Assembly (NCBI GenBank): GCA_938003555.1
Contig: CALKXN010000360.1
Coordinates: forward strand, 1 to 8,857
Direction: 5' to 3'
Origin: an uncultured Robiginitomaculum sp.
Lineage (GTDB): Bacteria; Pseudomonadota; Alphaproteobacteria; Caulobacterales; Maricaulaceae
DNA length: 8,857 bases
The notes under the pieces were generated by a model, which saw only the letters and a program-made list of their open reading frames with translations, did no database searches and had not been told where the DNA came from. The position numbers and the translations under genes were made by a program. Of this stretch, positions 4,882 through 8,857 are shown one piece after another (position 1 is the first letter of the stretch; the number at the start of each line of letters is the position of its first letter).

Positions 4882-7634
4882 TATGCGGCCTGGTCGATCT
4901 GGGTTTTTAACATATCGCCTAAATCCTCAACCAAAGCGTCCAGCCGCTCTCGGTCAAAAGCATGAGAGAAACTTTCTGAGCGGATATAAAATGTATCAAT
5001 CGCCATCACGCCAACGACTTCAATATGGGCGGATAAAATGGCGGCATTATGGGCGGCAAATGTTTTTGCTAAGGCATAAAGAAGGCCGGGGCGATCGCGC
5101 CCTTCGACTTCGATCAATATACGCTCGGCCTCGGAATCATCGCGGCGCTCACGCAGAACTCTAACGGCGGGGGTAATGGGAATGGCGCGGGCGCGGCGCG
5201 ATGGGCGGTAATCCGGAACGCTTAGCGTCTCGGCCTCATCCAGCGCGGCGGCCCGGGCGCGGCGAATAAGCGTATCCAGAACATGATTTGAATTTCGTCC
5301 AAAGGCGAGGCCGTCACTATTTTGCAAATAGAAAATATCAAAGACTTGCCCATTACGTCCGGTAAATAGACGCGCGCCAACCACGGACGCGCCGACGGAA
5401 CTAATGGCTTCGGTCAAATCACTAAACAGGCCGGGGCGGTCCGAACCCGCAATCCACAATTCCGTAATATCGCGTTTTTTATCTAGGCGCGTTCTGACAA
5501 TAGCGCTGAGGTCGTCTTCAACCATCGCCGCGAAGAATTTGGCGTGGCGCGTTTGTTCGGTTAGATTATTGGAGAGCCAATAATTATCAGGCAGAGCGGT
5601 CATGGCATCGCGGGCATGCTTTGCAACGCTTTCGGGCAAACGCTCCATGAGGTTGTCTCGTCCGGCCTGCGCGCGGCTCTCTGGCCCTAAATTGGGTTTA
5701 TCATCCAGATAGGCTAATGTATTTTCATAAAGCTGGCGCAGTAATGTGCCTTTCCAATCATTCCAAATGCCAGGGCCGACCGCGCGAATATCGACAATGG
5801 TTAGCGCCATTAAAAGCTGTAGACGCTCAATCGAGCCGACAAGTTTAGCAAATGTCTCAATCGTTTCCGGATCAGAAATATCGCGGCGCTGCGCTGTTTC
5901 GCTAAAGTCCAGATGCCGCCGAATAAGCCAGCTAATGGTTTCAATTTCATCCGGGTCAAGGCCGAGCCGCGCGCAGGCCCGCCGCGACAGCCGCGCCCCT
6001 TCAATACATTGGTCCCCCACCCCTTTGCCTGTGTCATGGAGCAGACAGGTCATATATAAAATGCGGCGCTGTGATGTGGTGAAGTCGGATACAAATTCCG
6101 TGGCAATCGGATTTTCGCGCTCCAGTTTTCCGACGCTCAAGTCATGGAAATAACGCACGAGGCCAATTGTGTGCTCGTCCACCGTATAGGCGTGATGCAT
6201 GTTAAATTGCGTGCGCGCGACAATGCCGCCAAATTCAATCAGATAACGCCCCAGCACGCCGGCTTCATTCATGACTTTCATCGTTGCGCCGGGCGCGCGA
6301 GATTTTAGAAGCGTGTCTAAAAATATCTGCGCGTTTTTGGGGTCTTTGCGAAAGGCATTATCAATTAAATTGCGGCGAAACCGAATGGCGGAAATTGCGT
6401 CAGGGTGAATATCAAAATTATTCTCTCCGGCGAGCTGAAACAATCGCAAAATCAAACTCGGATTGTCTTTCATCTGCAAGGGGTCGGCAAAATTAATCCG
6501 GCCCCGTGTCATGATAAATCCGTCCTGTTTGCGCAGGCGGCGGCTGGTTGGGAGAAGGCGCTCAAGTCCGCCCGGCAAGCCTAATTTATTGTCCTGTTCT
6601 AATTTCGCGCAGGCAATACGAGTCAGCGCGCCCACTTCTCGCGAATTGGTAAAATATTCGCGCATGAACTTTTCAACGGACACTTCAATCGGCCCGCTAG
6701 CATGACCCATTTTCGGGGCCAGCTGCGTTTGGTAATCAAAGGATAATTTCTCTGTTGGGCGATCAGAGAGATAATGAAGATAAATTCGCGTGCGCCATAA
6801 AAAATCGGCCGCTTGTGTAAAGCGCTTTGCAGAGCGTTCATCAAACAAACCCAAATCGACATAATCCTTACTGCGCTGCGGATCAGTAATGTCGCCCGCC
6901 TTATCCAAGAACCGCGCAATCCAATAGAGCGCGTGCAGATCTCGAAGCCCGCCCTTGCCCTCTTTGACATTCGGTTCAATTTTATAGCGTGAATTGCCTT
7001 CGCGCTCATGGCGCTCGTCACGTTCAGATAATTTTGATTTAATAAATTCGCGGCCTTTGCTACGCGCAATATGTTTCGCAAAGCGTTTCTTAAGGTCATC
7101 CGCCAGCTCAGCGTCGCCTGCTAAAAACCGTAAATCAAGCAGCGAGGTTAAAATGGTTTGATCGTCTTTGGACAATTTGATGCATTGATCAATCGTGCGA
7201 AAACTTTGCCCGACTTTTAAATTCAAATCCCACAGCATATATAAAATATATTCGGTGACGCTCTCGCTCCAGGCCGAGAGTTTTTTATCCGCTTGAATGA
7301 ATAGCAAATCTAAATCTGAGTGGGGGGCCATTTCCCCGCGCCCAAATCCGCCGACCGCGCATAGGCTAATGCGCTGTCCTTTGGTGGGGTTCGCCACGGG
7401 CAAAATGTGACTCACTGTGAAATCATATATTGCTGTGACAAGCTGCGAATGGGTTTTGGATATGCGCCGCGCGGTTTCCAGTCCGCCAATACGTCCCATT
7501 TCAAACATTTTTCGCGTCAGGGCATTGGATTCATCCAGCCAGATGCGGGCCGCGGTCATAGCGGCGCTGCGTTTGGTATCCGCGCTATCGTCTTCGCATA
7601 TGACGTCATTTATCTGCGCGGTTAAGCGTTTCAT
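4881..7634 (-). CDS. glnD: Bifunctional PII uridylyltransferase / uridylyl-removing enzyme
   Basis: A 917-residue cytoplasmic nitrogen sensor. GlnD uridylylates PII proteins (GlnB/GlnK) when glutamine is low and removes UMP when it is high. The nucleotidyltransferase motif is GGFGRGE (95-101) followed by SDLD (106-109). The HD domain has HAYTVDEHT (481-489), LLHDTGKG with His533-Asp534, [14 protein letters not shown], and [15 protein letters not shown]. Two C-terminal ACT domains, which bind glutamine, begin near 724 (with GSDRPGL, Asp732) and 839 (with GRDRPGL, Asp847). Domain order and length are normal. One oddity is that the segment after HD reads GDQC (Gln542), where E. coli and rhizobial enzymes have a DHS motif; this could affect the uridylyl-removing activity. 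The ATG overlaps the mutS stop by four bases (ATGA), and the stop overlaps the murJ start by one. Confidence 0.97.
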   Translation of the reverse strand: MKRLTAQINDVICEDDSADTKRSAAMTAARIWLDESNALTRKMFEMGRIGGLETARRISKTHSQLVTAIYDFTVSHILPVANPTKGQRISLCAVGGFGRGEMAPHSDLDLLFIQADKKLSAWSESVTEYILYMLWDLNLKVGQSFRTIDQCIKLSKDDQTILTSLLDLRFLAGDAELADDLKKRFAKHIARSKGREFIKSKLSERDERHEREGNSRYKIEPNVKEGKGGLRDLHALYWIARFLDKAGDITDPQRSKDYVDLGLFDERSAKRFTQAADFLWRTRIYLHYLSDRPTEKLSFDYQTQLAPKMGHASGPIEVSVEKFMREYFTNSREVGALTRIACAKLEQDNKLGLPGGLERLLPTSRRLRKQDGFIMTRGRINFADPLQMKDNPSLILRLFQLAGENNFDIHPDAISAIRFRRNLIDNAFRKDPKNAQIFLDTLLKSRAPGATMKVMNEAGVLGRYLIEFGGIVARTQFNMHHAYTVDEHTIGLVRYFHDLSVGKLERENPIATEFVSDFTTSQRRILYMTCLLHDTGKGVGDQCIEGARLSRRACARLGLDPDEIETISWLIRRHLDFSETAQRRDISDPETIETFAKLVGSIERLQLLMALTIVDIRAVGPGIWNDWKGTLLRQLYENTLAYLDDKPNLGPESRAQAGRDNLMERLPESVAKHARDAMTALPDNYWLSNNLTEQTRHAKFFAAMVEDDLSAIVRTRLDKKRDITELWIAGSDRPGLFSDLTEAISSVGASVVGARLFTGRNGQVFDIFYLQNSDGLAFGRNSNHVLDTLIRRARAAALDEAETLSVPDYRPSRRARAIPITPAVRVLRERRDDSEAERILIEVEGRDRPGLLYALAKTFAAHNAAILSAHIEVVGVMAIDTFYIRSESFSHAFDRERLDALVEDLGDMLKTQIDQAA

Positions 7635-8857
7635 GGTTTGCGCCCTGATTTGGCTTTCAACTCATATAACACATCCAGCGCCTCGCGCGGGGACAAGTTA
7701 TCAATATCCATCGCCGCGATGGCGGCATCAATTTCAGAGGGCTTTGCGCGCACCGCCGGCGCAGGGGCGGTAAATAGAGGCAGGGCGTTTAAATCGGCTG
7801 ACGCGCCGGTTTGCTCAGATTCCAATCGCTCCAATACATGCCGGGCGCGCTCAACGGCGGCTGGCGGTAATCCAGCCAGCTTTGCGACTTGAATGCCGTA
7901 ACTTTTATCGGCGGCCCCGCCTTGAACGTCATGAAGGAAGACCAGATCGCCGTCCCATTCTTTCGCGCGCAGGCTGGCATTACTGCCATAGTCCAGCCGC
8001 TCAACCAAATCGGTGAGTTCGTGATAATGGGTGGCAAATAAAGTGCGGCATCTATTGACGGCATGAAGATGCTCTGCCGCGGCCCAGGCAATAGACAGCC
8101 CGTCAAATGTCGCTGTGCCCCGTCCAATTTCGTCAAGGATCACAAAATTACGCGGCCCCGCTTGGTTCAAAATCGCAGCGGTCTCAATCATTTCGACCAT
8201 AAATGTCGAGCGCCCGCGCGCCAGATCATCGGACGCGCCGACGCGCGAAAACAATCCATCGGCAAAGCCAATGTGGGCCTTGCGCGCGGGAACAAAACTC
8301 CCCGCTTGGGCGAGAATAAATATCAGCGCATTCTGGCGCAGGAACGTCGATTTACCCGCCATATTCGGCCCGGTAATCAGCGTGAGACGCGGGGCGCTTT
8401 TTCCGCTTGCATCAAGGCGGCAGTCATTAGGCGTAAAGTCCGGTTCACCGCGCGCTTTTAAATTGGCGGCGACAACAGGGTGACGCCCGCCTTCGATGTC
8501 AAACCGCAGGCTGTCATCGACGGTGGGGCGCACTGCGCCGCTTTCCATTGCCCATTGCGCCAGCGCGCTATCCACATCAAGGCGCGCCAGCGCGCTTGCT
8601 GCGCGGCGCACGGCTGCGGCAATGTCATTCAAGCGATCACAAAATGCCTGATAAATCTGAAGCTCTATAGCGAGGGTTTTTTCTGCTGCGGCCGATATTT
8701 TGGTGTCTAGCTCAGCAAGCTCAGCCGTTGTAAAGCGCACGCCGGACACCAGCGTTTGGCGGTGAATGAACACACTATCCGGCCCCGCATTTAAAAGAGC
8801 ATCGGCGTGACGCGGCGTGACTTCGATGAAATAACCCAGCACATTATTATGCTTGAT
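7631..8857 (-). CDS. mutS: DNA mismatch repair protein MutS, C-terminal part, cut by window edge
   Basis: The reading frame is open to the right edge, so the true start is outside; 408 residues are visible. No start should be placed at the GTG near 8842: the codons before it read IKHNN and continue into VLGYFIEVT, a conserved MutS segment (compare IKxNxVxGYxIEVT). MutS recognises base mismatches and, with MutL, starts repair. The visible part covers the end of the core/lever region and the ATPase. Walker [10 protein letters not shown] is at 8371-8345. The signature [15 protein letters not shown] comes next, then Walker [15 protein letters not shown] near 8140-8100 and FATHYHEL near 8040-8015. 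The C-terminus has [14 protein letters not shown], usual for MutS1. All ATPase motifs are intact. The mismatch-binding N-terminal domain cannot be seen. Confidence 0.97.
   Translation of the reverse strand: MKHNNVLGYFIEVTPRHADALLNAGPDSVFIHRQTLVSGVRFTTAELAELDTKISAAAEKTLAIELQIYQAFCDRLNDIAAAVRRAASALARLDVDSALAQWAMESGAVRPTVDDSLRFDIEGGRHPVVAANLKARGEPDFTPNDCRLDASGKSAPRLTLITGPNMAGKSTFLRQNALIFILAQAGSFVPARKAHIGFADGLFSRVGASDDLARGRSTFMVEMIETAAILNQAGPRNFVILDEIGRGTATFDGLSIAWAAAEHLHAVNRCRTLFATHYHELTDLVERLDYGSNASLRAKEWDGDLVFLHDVQGGAADKSYGIQVAKLAGLPPAAVERARHVLERLESEQTGASADLNALPLFTAPAPAVRAKPSEIDAAIAAMDIDNLSPREALDVLYELKAKSGRKP

Noticed and set aside
4721..5164. 147-codon plus-strand open frame across the murJ/glnD joint
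   Set aside because: It lies antisense to two strongly conserved genes, has a low-complexity Arg-rich product and no recognisable family or ribosome binding site.
6623..7099. 158-codon minus-strand frame inside glnD
   Set aside because: It is an alternate-frame shadow of glnD; the glnD frame has recognisable domains throughout, while this product matches nothing I know.
8063..8483. Two plus-strand open frames over 120 codons antisense to mutS
   Set aside because: They oppose the conserved Walker A and B region of mutS and their products are Arg/Pro-rich, as expected of antisense frames in GC-rich codons.
8557..8596. 13-bp direct repeat GCGCCAGCGCGCT, two copies 27 bases apart in mutS
   Set aside because: The copies are in frame and encode the repeated SALA in a helical part of MutS; GCGC-rich codon use explains them. 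Two copies do not make an array.

Overview
The window looks like ordinary chromosomal DNA from an alphaproteobacterium. The strongest sign is gene order. On the minus strand, mutS, glnD, murJ (mviN) and trpS run in the order conserved in many Alphaproteobacteria, and an nfu-type Fe-S carrier gene lies a little further along. Moderate GC content, many GCGC-rich words and the protein sequences suggest the Caulobacterales/Hyphomonadales side of the class. That placement is inference, not proof.

Layout: (1) Positions 1-131, minus strand, hold the 5' end of an nfu/NifU-like gene that is cut by the window edge. A possible 37-codon ORF (141-254, minus) ends inside the nfu ribosome binding site. (2) Positions 235-1718, plus strand, hold two overlapping genes (ATGA) for M48-family zinc metallopeptidases, both predicted lipoproteins. 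(3) Positions 1715-8857, minus strand, hold one long co-directional block: mutS (5' part missing), glnD, murJ, trpS and a PCu(A)C-type copper-chaperone lipoprotein gene. Its junctions are 4-nt overlap, 1-nt overlap, 60-nt gap and 2-nt gap. The 60-nt gap before trpS holds the only good promoter candidate inside the block. The second M48 gene and the copper-chaperone gene converge and overlap by 4 nt at their stop codons.

The block mixes mismatch repair (MutS), nitrogen sensing (GlnD, which uridylylates PII), peptidoglycan lipid II export (MurJ) and tRNA-Trp charging (TrpS). These genes are linked by conserved synteny rather than by one pathway. The part that looks accessory is the envelope section between trpS and nfu: a copper-binding lipoprotein and two metallopeptidase lipoproteins.

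There is no tRNA, rRNA, CRISPR array, insertion sequence or phage gene, and no stretch over 300 bases lacks a gene. I found no convincing new multi-gene system. The points most worth checking are the compact tandem M48 lipoproteins, the small ORF upstream of nfu, and an altered residue motif in the HD domain of GlnD.
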